A DNA stretch of 51,292 bases, taken from Parasutterella excrementihominis YIT 11859 (GTDB lineage Bacteria; Pseudomonadota; Gammaproteobacteria; Burkholderiales; Burkholderiaceae_F). This document shows, in pieces, positions 36,610 to 45,070 of this stretch (positions within the stretch are counted from its first letter, which is position 1; each line of letters begins with the position of its first letter). Under the pieces are notes generated by a model, which worked only from the letters and a program-made list of their open reading frames with translations, had not been told where the DNA came from and searched no databases. The position numbers and the translations under genes were made by a program. The DNA lies in NCBI RefSeq assembly GCF_000205025.1, contig NZ_GL883707.1:37604-88895 (forward strand), in the 5' to 3' direction.

Positions 36610-36834
36610 CTATTCGTTCTCTTCAAACCATATGGCCGCTATTTCTGCTTCCCCATATCGTTGTTCCCATGCAGCCTTTTGACTGCTTTTTCTGAGAAAA
36701 TCTTCCCGGACTTCTTTCATCGCGATTGGGTGGCTCACGAACGACCAAACAGCTAACTTTCGTGCTGCAAGAGGCTCATGAGATAAAGGCGCCGCGTACT
36801 CTTCTTTTGAGAATTGAAGATTTTGGATTTTTTC
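36610..36834 (-). pseudogene. Truncated ORF abutting the 3' end of the intron
   Basis: About 74 codons read on the minus strand from the intron boundary to a stop at 36610 (KIQNLQFSKEEYAAPLSHEP ... AAIWFEENE). It has no start codon of its own near the boundary, apart from an internal ATG giving about 37 residues, and no matching 5' half exists on the other side of the intron. It is probably the C-terminal remnant of a lost gene. I do not recognise the family. Confidence 0.45.
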
Positions 36835-38721
36835 AATCGGATAGGGGAGGCATATTTCAACCTGCCCCTCCCACACCACCCACCATGCGGATCCGCAGTG
36901 GGCGGTTATCAATACTCTACTACGAGGATGCATAGACATCCTCGAGACAAGTCCATCCAAAGGATTTGAGTCGGGCGTTTGTCAGTGAGGTTGTGAGTAT
37001 CCAGCTTTCTGCCGTGTGCCAATACGACTTACGTGTATTTGCCTACTCCCATGCAATTATCGATTTGATACCAAGTTTGACCAATGCCGCATGCTTCGTA
37101 CTGACTTTTTTCCATTGTTTTCAATAGGTTTGCCGTATTCGCCTCCTAAGCCACCCGTCAGTGTTTCTGACGAATTTCTTCATAGATGCCTTTTTGAAGT
37201 AATTAACCCAACCGCAAATAAACTCTCTAAGCTTCTTACGGAAGTCATTGAGACTTTGTCCCCTACTTCTGGGGGTCAGCTCTTTAAGCTTCAATTTGCA
37301 CTTGGCCATTGACTTCTGGTGTGGTCTGGATCTGAAGCCTTCTTTGGAACGCCAGAATCCGAACCCTAAGAACTTAAGTTCGAAGTCAGCGATGTGGCTG
37401 ACCTTTGTCTTCTGTTCATTTATTTTCAGAAATAGTTTTCCTTCAATGTAAGGTCTGAGATTTTCAAGCGTTCGCTCTGCGGCTCTTTTGCTTTTACAGA
37501 AGATCATCATAGCGTCGGCGTAGCGGACGAATCGATGACCTCTTTTCTCGAGTTCGTGATCTAGCTCGTTAAGCAAAATGTTCGCAAGAGTCGAGCTCAC
37601 CGGGGCGCCTTGCGACGTCTCGATCTCGGAAGGTTTTACAGTGCCGTTTTCAGCAATTGGAGATCTCAGGATTTTATGGAGGAGTGAGATCACTCTTCCG
37701 TCCTCTATTCTGTCAGAGAGTAACCGCAGTAGTTTTGAGTACTTTACTGTATCAAAAAATTTCGATAAGTCAAGATCAACTACCCATTCATAGCCCTCAT
37801 TGGCATTTTTAAGTGCCTCATCGATGGCTGTCTGACAGCTTCTATTTGGTCTGAATCCATGGCTATGTTCGCTAAAATAGGTTCATATTCTTCGCTCAGC
37901 TTTTGGGCGATTGCCTGTTGAACAAATCGATCTACTGCTGTCGGGATACCCAACGGTCTGAATTTGCCTTTTTCCTCCTTTGGAATCATGACACGACGTA
38001 CGGGTTGAGGTTTGTACTTCCCTTCCTTTATGATTCGCACCATTTCAGAAGCGTTCTTTGCAGATAAACGGGAAGCTCTTCAACGGTCATTCCGTCTACT
38101 CCTGCACTTCCTCCGTTTCTCCTGACTTGTCGCCAGGCTTTGTTGAGATTGCTTCTCTCAAGAATGGTTTCTAGAGTGATCATTCGTTGTCGTTTGCGTG
38201 TGGTGACAATTTATTCCTTCTCGTCCTTAGATCCACTGTTTCCGTCAGTTTCCCTTTTGGGTTTCGCCCTCAGTTCTCCTTCGGCATTTCTTTGTCGAAA
38301 ATTTCTACAGTTCTTCTGATCCTTGGCTACGTTGGATGTCTCCTGTTATTGATTTCAGCCCTTCCTAGGCACCATCTTGCCTAGTACTATGGCTTCTGCT
38401 GACTCCTCACGACAAGCTTTACTCCGCTTTCATCTCTGGCTGCGTCTGTGAGGCCTCCTCGGGTAAGGGCGTGATCTTTCCTCTCATGCAGCTGCCGCAT
38501 TTACTCCCATGGTTCCATGCAGTTATCGGACTTCGTCTTGTTCAGCAGACTTATCCACCATGCTGAGCCTGATGCGATTTCTATTCGTCAGCTCAAGAGT
38601 TTGCCTCCGACTTCTTTCAGCCCACGCCTCACGGCGTGCACCTTGTCTTTAGCTATGGGGTTGCCACTGCCGGCCCCCCTCGGGACTTTCACTCGTTAGA
38701 TCACACTCATGCCGAGCACAC
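36835..38721 (-). mobile_element. Group IIC intron, inserted behind the fdn terminator
   Basis: About 1.89 kb. The 5' end GTGTGCTCGGCATGAGTGTG (from 38721) matches the class C consensus GTGTGCCCGGCATGGGTG as I recall it from Bacillus/Oceanobacillus introns. Domain I blocks such as GTGAAAGTCCCGAGGGG and TTACCCGAGGAGGCC...GTCAGCAGAAG are also recognisable. Near the 3' end, a domain V/VI-like stretch contains AACCGCC ... GGTGGTGTGGGAGGGG and ends CCTCCCCTATCCGATT. The 5' exon is a terminator hairpin with its T run (38732-38753, T run 38724-38730), which is the known target of class C introns. The encoded reverse transcriptase is broken, so the copy is probably immobile by itself. Confidence 0.87.
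36920..38184 (-). pseudogene. Decayed group II intron reverse transcriptase/maturase
   Basis: Reading starts at the ATG at 38184 (SNLNKAWRQVRRNGGSAGVDG), shifts frame near 38060 into EMVRIIKEGKYKPQPVRRV, and shifts again near 37870 (a missing T in ATTTTAGCG) into EHSHGFRPNRSCQTAIDEAL. It then continues through GAPVSSTLANILLNELDHELE. The catalytic YADD is YADA, with Asp changed to Ala. In the C-terminal maturase part two Trp codons have become stops (YWKQWKK reads Y-stop-KQWKK; AWEWANTRK reads AWE-stop-ANTRK), ending at 36920. With two frameshifts, an active-site substitution and two nonsense changes, it cannot make a working enzyme. Confidence 0.88.
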
Positions 38722-38722
38722 T

Positions 38723-38753
38723 GGAAAAAATCCTCGGCCATTTCTGACCGAGG
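38723..38753 (-). terminator. Terminator of the formate dehydrogenase operon (intron target site)
   Basis: On the minus strand a 9-bp stem, CCTCGGTCA with TGGCCGAGG (38753-38732, one G-U pair), is followed by ATTTTTTCC. The intron begins two bases after 38723. Confidence 0.9.
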
Positions 38754-38770
38754 ATCCAAGCTCTGTATTC

Positions 38771-38790
38771 AGCGCCCGAAACCGGGCGCT
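38771..38790 (-). terminator. Second hairpin after fdnI
   Basis: AGCGCCCG (38771-38778), AAAC, CGGGCGCT (38783-38790); a perfect 8-bp stem just after the fdnI stop, without a U tract. Confidence 0.5.
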
Positions 38791-38803
38791 AATTTGTAGT
38801 TGA

Positions 38804-39562
38804 TTATTTCTCCCAACCTTCGGAGGCGGTATCACCGCGTTTCTTTTCGCCGTCTTTAACTTCTACGACATTCTTACCGATGGCCAGTTCATTGTTAGCC
38901 CAGTAGCCCCAGTGATAGGCGGCATCAGCTTCTTTGATCTTGCCGTTGCCGAACATCAGGTTCAGCGTGCCATGGTACGGTTCGAAGATACCGGCACCGA
39001 GGTAGATGTGGCCGAGACCGAAGACGATGATCACGATGAAGGAGATGTCGTGGACGATCTTAGCTGTGAGAAGTGTGGACTGAGAGAAGTGGTAAGCCCA
39101 TTCTCCGCCCGGCAGAAGGCCGGTATTAAGCCACAGGATCATACCCGAGATCGCTGCGAAGACGCCTGCGAAGAGCAGGGTGCCGTCGGCAACACGCTGC
39201 AGGGACTTAACTTCACGCTGCGGAGGCATGTGAACCTTGCCGGGAGCGAAAAGATAAGGAATAAAGCGCATGGCGAAAGTACGGTCGTCTGCATCCCATT
39301 TGCCGAAGATGTTGTTTTTAAAGAGGTGAACAAAGCCCTTCGGAGAAATGATGATCGCCAAAAGCGGAATCAGAATAAACGGAATGGCGAGCAGTCTGTG
39401 CGTCCAGCGCATAGCGATGGTGAACTCGCTGCCAACTCCATTGTTCCAGGCGGTGATCATAACGAACAGTCCTGTGATCGCAAGCAGGATGCAGGAAATC
39501 GCTACAACACCGTGCGTGATTCGTGCCAAAACAGAATGGCGCTGGATGTATTTAGTAATCAT
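38804..39562 (-). CDS. fdnI: Formate dehydrogenase gamma subunit, membrane cytochrome b
   Basis: 252 residues, four transmembrane helices, with His residues for two b hemes (e.g. RITHGV near the N-terminus, RWTHRLLAIP, KIVHDISFI, LGHIYLGAG). It carries electrons from the periplasmic alpha/beta subunits to the quinone pool in the inner membrane. The C-terminal ~50 residues are charged and face the cytoplasm. Ribosome binding site AGAGGA six bases before the ATG. Last gene of the alpha-beta-gamma operon. Confidence 0.92.
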   Translation of the reverse strand: MITKYIQRHSVLARITHGVVAISCILLAITGLFVMITAWNNGVGSEFTIAMRWTHRLLAIPFILIPLLAIIISPKGFVHLFKNNIFGKWDADDRTFAMRFIPYLFAPGKVHMPPQREVKSLQRVADGTLLFAGVFAAISGMILWLNTGLLPGGEWAYHFSQSTLLTAKIVHDISFIVIIVFGLGHIYLGAGIFEPYHGTLNLMFGNGKIKEADAAYHWGYWANNELAIGKNVVEVKDGEKKRGDTASEGWEK

Positions 39563-39573
39563 GGTGGTCCTCT

Positions 39574-40494
39574 TTACTCTGCATTTTCTCTGCGTTCTTG
39601 CTCAGCAGCTTCTTTCTTGGCTTCGCGGAGATATTCTTCACCGCGTTTACGCTGAGCAGGAGTCCAATGTTCCTTGGCCTCTTCAATCGTCATCTTACGA
39701 CGACGGTAGCCCAAAGCGGCAACGAAGGACACGGCCAGGCCGGCAACGGTAGCGGCGGCAGCCAAACCGGCACCCGGCTGAGCCAGTTTGCTCAGTGTGG
39801 CGAGCGGGCTAGGCTGTGCACCCTTGACGAGGCCTTGAGCTTCGGCACCGAACTTGCAGACCTGGAGAATATGCAGGCCGCCGCATTCGTTTTCGCCATA
39901 AAGCTCGGCTTTATCGTAGCCGCGGGACTTCAGGAATTCGACGCGTTCTTTGCCGAGTTTGATCATCTCGTCACGTGGACCGAAGTGCAAAGCCCCCGGC
40001 TGGCAAGTCTTGACGCAGGCTGGAAGCATGCCGTTTTCCAAACGATCCCAGCACATTGTGCACTTGTCGATCTTCGGCTCATCGCCGTAGTAACGGGGAA
40101 CGTCGAACGGGCAGGCCATTTCGCAGTAGCGGCAGCCGATGCACTTTTCGGGAGAAACGGAGACAACACCGTTTTCTTCGTACTTCAGACAACCCGTCGG
40201 GCAGACCGTAACGCAGCCGGCGTTGGTGCAGTGGAAGCAGGAACGGCGTCCGAAAGCCCATTCGACGGGACGCAGCTGATTGTCTGACTTCTTCTCTTTG
40301 AAGGTCATGACCAAACGGTTGCTGCCGTTAAGATCTTGCGGGTTCTGATAGCTTCCGGAGAACGGGAAAGCGTTCATTCCGAGATCGGAATACAGAACGT
40401 TCCATTGTTTGCAGGCGACTTGGCATCCTTTGCAACCTGTGCACTTGGAGGCATCGTAAAGCATCGCCATTTCTTTTCTTGTGTAGATAGACAT
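39574..40494 (-). CDS. fdnH: Formate dehydrogenase beta subunit, four [4Fe-4S] ferredoxin
   Basis: 306 residues with GGAGGA before the ATG. Four cysteine clusters: CTGCKGCQVACK near the N-terminus, CFHCTNAGCVTVCP, CIGCRYCEMACP and CTMCWDRL..CVKTCQ. A transmembrane helix near 245-265 (LAAAATVAGLAVSFVAALG) anchors it, followed by a charged tail. It passes electrons from the molybdenum subunit to the cytochrome b subunit. Twelve-base gap to fdnI and fifteen-base gap from the alpha gene: one operon. Confidence 0.94.
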   Translation of the reverse strand: MSIYTRKEMAMLYDASKCTGCKGCQVACKQWNVLYSDLGMNAFPFSGSYQNPQDLNGSNRLVMTFKEKKSDNQLRPVEWAFGRRSCFHCTNAGCVTVCPTGCLKYEENGVVSVSPEKCIGCRYCEMACPFDVPRYYGDEPKIDKCTMCWDRLENGMLPACVKTCQPGALHFGPRDEMIKLGKERVEFLKSRGYDKAELYGENECGGLHILQVCKFGAEAQGLVKGAQPSPLATLSKLAQPGAGLAAAATVAGLAVSFVAALGYRRRKMTIEEAKEHWTPAQRKRGEEYLREAKKEAAEQERRENAE

Positions 40495-40509
40495 TACAGA
40501 TCCTCCGAA

Positions 40510-43500
40510 TTATTTGGCTTTTTCAACGTTGACCAGGAAGGCCTTGTATTCAGGAATGTAGGAGTTCGGATCACCTACGTTCGGAGAAAGGTCATTCATG
40601 GTGTCGCCGGTAGCATAGGCAGAAGCCCAGCTCCAGTGGTGAATCAAACCGATGGTATGTGTCTTCTTGCCGTTAATTTCAAGCGGCTGGTAGCGGACGG
40701 TAACCATCGCAAAGGCCTTAATGGAGCCGCGATTGTTCCAGACGCGGATTTCATCGCCGTTCTTAATGCCTTTTTCTTTAGCCAGTTCTTCGGAAATTTC
40801 AACGAAAGGTCTCGGCATGATTTCGACGAGCCACGGAATGTTGCGGGTCTGTGTACCGGACTGCCAGTGTTCGCAGACGGAGTAAGACGTTGCAACGATC
40901 GGGAACTCTTCGCTGTTGCCGCGCTTGACGGATTCTTTCCACTTCGTGAACTGAACCATCGGGCTGTCCTGACGACCGTTCATTACATTCTTCGTCGGGG
41001 ATTCGTACGGTTCATAGTGTTCGGGCAGAGGACCGTCTTTCATCGGGTAGCTGAACAAACGAGCGTCCTGTTCCCAAGTCATGAAGAAGGCCTTGTTGTT
41101 CGGAGGAACCGGAACAACCTTACCGTCTTCGACGCGGGTTTCAACAAAGTCGCCGACGTCATTGTTGATCCAGCGGGAACCGTCCCATTCAACAAGCATC
41201 TTCTTGGGATTCCAAGGTTTGCCGTTCATGTCAGCAGAAGCGCGGTTGTAAAGAATTCGACGGTTGGCAGGCCAAGAGAACGAGAACTCGCTGTAGAGGC
41301 CAAGGCCTGATGGGTCGGCTAGAGAACGGCGAGTGCATGGCTGAGCCATGGCATCCCATTTCTCGTTTTCATTATTGAAGTAGCCGCCGTAAATCCACAT
41401 ACCACAGGCGGTGTCGCCGTCGGCTGTGAGTTCACCATAGCCTTTCAGCAGTTTTCCGGTCTTAGTGCTGTAGCCATTAATAGCGTGGGCAACAGCCTTG
41501 ATATCCAGCTGACCTTGCGGGTTACGGTAATCCCAGTTAACTTTGGTAATCTGATCGGGATTGACGCCGCCTTCCTGACGATAAAGCTGCGCGATACGGT
41601 GGAAGAGGCGAGACATGATCTCGAAGTCGCTCTTAGCCTGTCCTGCAGGTTCCACGGCTTTCTGACGCCATTGGAGCCAGCGGCCGGAGTTGGCAATAGA
41701 GCCTTCTTTTTCGTAAATCAAAGCAGCCGGCAGCATGTAAACCGTTGTTTGAATTTCTTCAGGCTTCATGCCGGGGGCTTTCCAGAAGGTAGCGGTTTCA
41801 GTTGCGAACCAGTCGGCAACGATCATCCAATCAAGTTTGCCTAGGACTTCGCGGCAATACTTAGTATTCGGTTCGGAATGAGCCGGGTTCATACCCCAAA
41901 CCAAGTAACCCTTGATCTGATTTTCGGCCATATAGTGGAAGGTCGGAATCGTGGAGTCATTGTGCTTGAGGGAACGTTTAGGCAGAAGATCATAGCAGTA
42001 ATTATTTTCTGCTGTGGCGTTGTCACCATACCATTCTTTCAGCATAGAAACCATGAACTTCGGCTTGTTCATGTAGTAGCCGTCGGCATAGGTTTCTTTA
42101 GAAAGGTATGCATCCAGTGTCGGATGGTTCTGCTGGATCGGCCAAGCCAGATAACCCGGAGCATAGTCCATAGTGGCACCAACGTCGGTAGAGCCTTGAA
42201 CGTTCGGCTCGCCGCGCAGGGCGTTAATACCGCCGCCGGCAACACCAACGTTGCCTAACAGAAGCTGAATGATGCACATGGCGCGGCAGTTTTGGCTGCC
42301 GTAAGAGTGCTGTGTCTGGCCGAGGGCGTAGAGAATTGTGCCGCTCTTTTCGGGGGCGCCGGAAGCCGCATAGGTCTTATAGACTTCTTCAAGCAGTTCA
42401 GGCTTAATACCGGTTACCTCACTGACTTTCTGCAGTGTGTACCGGTCATAATGCTTGGCAAGAAGATTCAGAACACAGTTCGGATCCTGAAGTGAGGCAT
42501 CCTTCTTAGGAACCTTGAGGGCAGGATGGTTGAACTTAGGTACTCCGGGATTGTCAGCCCAAGCGCCGGGTGCACCGGGTTCTGTGCTCCAAGGAATAAC
42601 CTTTTCAGTCTGATACATCCAAGTCTTATTGCTGTAAGCCTTTTCTTTTTCATCCCAACCGGAGAAGAGACCGTCTGCAACATCAAATTTATAGGAAGGA
42701 TCAATCAGGAAGGTAGCGTTCGTGTAGTTCATCACGTACTCTTTCTGATAGAGCTTCTTCTCAAGAATGTAGTGAATCATGCCGCCGAAGAAAGCGATAT
42801 CGGTACCTGGACGAATCGGGGCGTACATATCGGCCTGAGAGGCGGTACGAGTAAAGCGCGGGTCAACAACGATCCACTTGGCGCCGCGGTCAACGGCGCG
42901 GTGGCACCAGCGGGAAGACAGCGGATGGTTTTCAACGTTGTTGGAACCGATGGTCATGATGACATCGGCGTTTTGGAAATCGCACCAGTGGCTGGTCATG
43001 GAGCCGCGTCCGAAGGACGGGGCTAAACCGGAAACGGTAGAAGAGTGGCAGACACGAGTCTGGTTGTCGATCTGAACGACGCCAAGAGAACGGGCAAACT
43101 TCTGAACAAGCCAAGCTTCTTCGCAGTTCAGCTGAGCAGCGCCGTAGCTTGCAATACCCTCGCAACGGTTGACGGTAACACCGTTTTCTTCTTTGGTGTA
43201 GCTTTCATCACGAGTCTTCTTAATTTTGCGCGCCATCTCGTCAATGGCCTGAGACCAGGAGATGGGCTCCCATTCGCTGGATCCCGGGCGACGAACCAAA
43301 GGCTGTGTGAGACGATGCGGATGCATCACTAAGCGGCGGTCTTTATCAACGATCTTTCTCAGACCTGTCAGGCCGGCGCCTTTCGGGCAAAGGCCGCCCA
43401 GGTTCACGGGGTTGTCAGGGTCGCCTTCAATATTAATGAGTTGGCCGTTGCGGACGGAGCAGATGGTTCCGCAGCCGCCGGAGCAGTAGCAGCAGATGTT

Positions 43501-43641
43501 TAAGTATTCTTTGGTATCTGCCAGTTTCCATTTACCGACTTGACCGGGAAGGAAGCGGGAAGCCGCAGATGCATGGAATGCGGTAGCCGCGCCGGTCAAA
43601 CCGACAGCAGATTTTAAAAATATACGACGAGATGTGCGCAT
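40510..43641 (-). CDS. fdnG: Formate dehydrogenase alpha subunit, Mo/W-bis-MGD, cysteine form
   Basis: 1,043 residues. Twin-arginine signal TSRRIFLKS at the N-terminus, so the enzyme is periplasmic. [4Fe-4S] site Cys50-x2-Cys53-x3-Cys57 and Cys85 (LCPKG). The metal ligand is Cys198 in TRVCHSSTV, where E. coli FdnG has selenocysteine; the codon is a normal Cys codon, so no selenium is needed. The following His199 is kept. Further family blocks: MTIGSNNVENHPLSSRW, WIVVDPRFTRTAS, RGEPNVQGSTD. It oxidises formate to CO2 and feeds the quinone pool, a probable donor for the reductases in this window. Confidence 0.95.
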   Translation of the reverse strand: MRTSRRIFLKSAVGLTGAATAFHASAASRFLPGQVGKWKLADTKEYLNICCYCSGGCGTICSVRNGQLINIEGDPDNPVNLGGLCPKGAGLTGLRKIVDKDRRLVMHPHRLTQPLVRRPGSSEWEPISWSQAIDEMARKIKKTRDESYTKEENGVTVNRCEGIASYGAAQLNCEEAWLVQKFARSLGVVQIDNQTRVCHSSTVSGLAPSFGRGSMTSHWCDFQNADVIMTIGSNNVENHPLSSRWCHRAVDRGAKWIVVDPRFTRTASQADMYAPIRPGTDIAFFGGMIHYILEKKLYQKEYVMNYTNATFLIDPSYKFDVADGLFSGWDEKEKAYSNKTWMYQTEKVIPWSTEPGAPGAWADNPGVPKFNHPALKVPKKDASLQDPNCVLNLLAKHYDRYTLQKVSEVTGIKPELLEEVYKTYAASGAPEKSGTILYALGQTQHSYGSQNCRAMCIIQLLLGNVGVAGGGINALRGEPNVQGSTDVGATMDYAPGYLAWPIQQNHPTLDAYLSKETYADGYYMNKPKFMVSMLKEWYGDNATAENNYCYDLLPKRSLKHNDSTIPTFHYMAENQIKGYLVWGMNPAHSEPNTKYCREVLGKLDWMIVADWFATETATFWKAPGMKPEEIQTTVYMLPAALIYEKEGSIANSGRWLQWRQKAVEPAGQAKSDFEIMSRLFHRIAQLYRQEGGVNPDQITKVNWDYRNPQGQLDIKAVAHAINGYSTKTGKLLKGYGELTADGDTACGMWIYGGYFNNENEKWDAMAQPCTRRSLADPSGLGLYSEFSFSWPANRRILYNRASADMNGKPWNPKKMLVEWDGSRWINNDVGDFVETRVEDGKVVPVPPNNKAFFMTWEQDARLFSYPMKDGPLPEHYEPYESPTKNVMNGRQDSPMVQFTKWKESVKRGNSEEFPIVATSYSVCEHWQSGTQTRNIPWLVEIMPRPFVEISEELAKEKGIKNGDEIRVWNNRGSIKAFAMVTVRYQPLEINGKKTHTIGLIHHWSWASAYATGDTMNDLSPNVGDPNSYIPEYKAFLVNVEKAK

Positions 43642-44518
43642 AAATTGTGTCCTTTAGCATACGAGTGCAAATCTTGCACAAGTCCTGGGGTGGATTCGGC
43701 AATCGAGCCGATGGCGCTAACTCTAGGCCTCCAGCTCAGGAGGTGTCAATCAGATTTCGAGATTAATGAGCACGCTTAAAATTTTTGCAAGCTACGGAAA
43801 AATAATGTAAATATTACTATTTGTTACAGTGTTATAAGATTTATTAAAGAAAGGGGAGATTGTATTTATAAAAATATTTCAGGAATTGTTCCAGGGAGAT
43901 AATAAAAAAGGAAAACCCGATAATTCGGTCAATTCATAGGGTTTTGTCTAAGTTCGGACTTCTCTTCCGAAAAATTATCCTGAGCGTGCTAAGTGTGAAT
44001 TTAATTAAAAAAGGCTTTTGAAAGGCAAAAAAAATACAGAAATATCGTATTAATACGGATGGTTATTTACATTTATAGAAATATTTATTTACATCACAAT
44101 TTCTTGTTCTGATTAATTTGAGTCGAAAAATGGTAAGAAAAATCACAGTTTTACGGTATTAAGGCATAAGTCAAAACTCCATTGTTTATTCAAAACCGTT
44201 TCTTTTCCTGATAGTGTCAGACTCTCTTGCCGCTTGAGAAAAATGACGAAAATCCCGGGACTTGTCAGAAAAATGTTTTTTTAGTCACACAGCAGAATAA
44301 ATTTCTGATTTTGGTTATTGTGGTTGATTTTTTTGATGTATTGCCCTTCCCCTGAATTATCGGAACAAACATTTCGTTAGGCTCTTTCTTACCTACAGCT
44401 GTGTGATTTCAGATGAGTAGCCTGTTGACGAATTAAAAAAGTAGATATTGCCGAGGGAATACACCTAGGGAAATGCCTTTTATGGGCTATTTTTATAAAA
44501 AAAATCACATAAATCTCA
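43642..44518. other. Long AT-rich non-coding region between fdnG and feo operons
   Basis: About 0.88 kb between divergent operons with no recognisable gene. It is very AT-rich, with many stops in all frames. Apart from the fdnG promoter candidate at the left and the Fur box at the right, I see no riboswitch, tRNA or strong hairpin. No full FNR palindrome (TTGAT-N4-ATCAA) was found. Confidence 0.6.
43720..43749 (-). promoter_or_regulatory. fdnG: Candidate fdnG promoter with palindrome in the spacer
   Basis: On the minus strand, TTGACA (43749-43744) and TAGAGT (43725-43720) are 18 bp apart. The spacer contains the inverted repeat CCTCC, TGAGCT, GGAGG (43743-43728). The 5' leader would be about 70 nt, with a further small hairpin, GTGCAA/TTGCAC (43665-43679), just before the ribosome binding site. 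Confidence 0.5.
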
Positions 44519-44537
44519 AATAATGAGAATCGTTACT
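44519..44537 (+). promoter_or_regulatory. Fur box upstream of feoA
   Basis: AATAATGAGAATCGTTACT matches the 19-bp Fur consensus GATAATGATAATCATTATC at 14 positions. It lies 41 bp before the feoA start, so ferrous-iron uptake should be repressed when iron is plentiful. Confidence 0.75.
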
Positions 44538-44578
44538 ATTATTATTTAACCTTATTCAAAAAAACGACAGGAGCATTC

Positions 44579-44842
44579 ATGGAAAAAAATAAAGACCTCG
44601 AGATCAGTCTGCTTGACGCACCGGTCGGTGCAGTCGTTGATCTTGTGAGCTGGGGCAGTTTGAGTCAGGAAGATATTCGCAAACTGACGGATGTCGGTAT
44701 TTATTTAGACCTTCCGCTGACTGTTTCCAGCGTCACTATTTCCGGCCCTGTAGTCGTTGCGATCAGCAACGTGCACGTCGCCATAGGACGTCCCGTTGCA
44801 AAGGAGCTCAAAGTTCTTTGGAACAAAGAGGTAGATGAATAA
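44579..44842 (+). CDS. feoA: FeoA-domain protein (first copy)
   Basis: 87 residues, a small SH3-like FeoA domain with weak similarity to the second copy (e.g. LTDVGIYLDLPLTVSS, VAISNVHVAIGRPVA). Cytoplasmic partner of FeoB in ferrous-iron uptake. CAGGAG before the ATG. Its stop is directly followed by the next start, so the genes are coupled. It is more diverged than the second copy and may have a regulatory role. Confidence 0.78.
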   Translation: MEKNKDLEISLLDAPVGAVVDLVSWGSLSQEDIRKLTDVGIYLDLPLTVSSVTISGPVVVAISNVHVAIGRPVAKELKVLWNKEVDE

Positions 44843-45070
44843 ATGCTGCTTAGAGATATGAAGCCCGGAGAAAAGGGCGTAATCAAAGCCTTTAGACACG
44901 GTTTGATTGAATACCGTAAAAGGCTGCTGGCGCTCGGCGCGCTTCCCGGAACGCCTTTTGTGGTTGAACGTGTTGCTCCCCTTGGCGACCCCGTGGAAAT
45001 CAAGTTAAGAGGATCTTCGATCAGCGTACGAAAGGGCGAGATTGAGATTCTCGACGTTGAACCGATCTAG
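44843..45070 (+). CDS. feoA: FeoA-domain protein (second copy)
   Basis: 75 residues, a standard-length FeoA: LLRDMKPGEKGVIKAF, YRKRLLALGALPGTPFVVERVAPLGDPVEIKLRG, then SISVRKGEIEILDVEP. It starts immediately at the end of the first feoA and its stop overlaps the feoB GTG by one base. Needed for FeoB-driven Fe2+ transport. Confidence 0.93.
   Translation: MLLRDMKPGEKGVIKAFRHGLIEYRKRLLALGALPGTPFVVERVAPLGDPVEIKLRGSSISVRKGEIEILDVEPI

Noticed and set aside
38187-38699. Short plus-strand ORFs inside the intron
   Set aside because: They are antisense to recognisable group II intron RNA domains and look like chance frames.
43642-43719. Molybdenum-cofactor riboswitch in the fdnG leader
   Set aside because: The leader is short (about 75 nt) and has only small hairpins; the expected conserved core was not found.
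43750-44518. FNR sites in the fdn-feo intergenic region
   Set aside because: Several TTGAT/ATCAA-like halves occur, as expected in AT-rich DNA, but no complete palindrome with a 4-bp centre.
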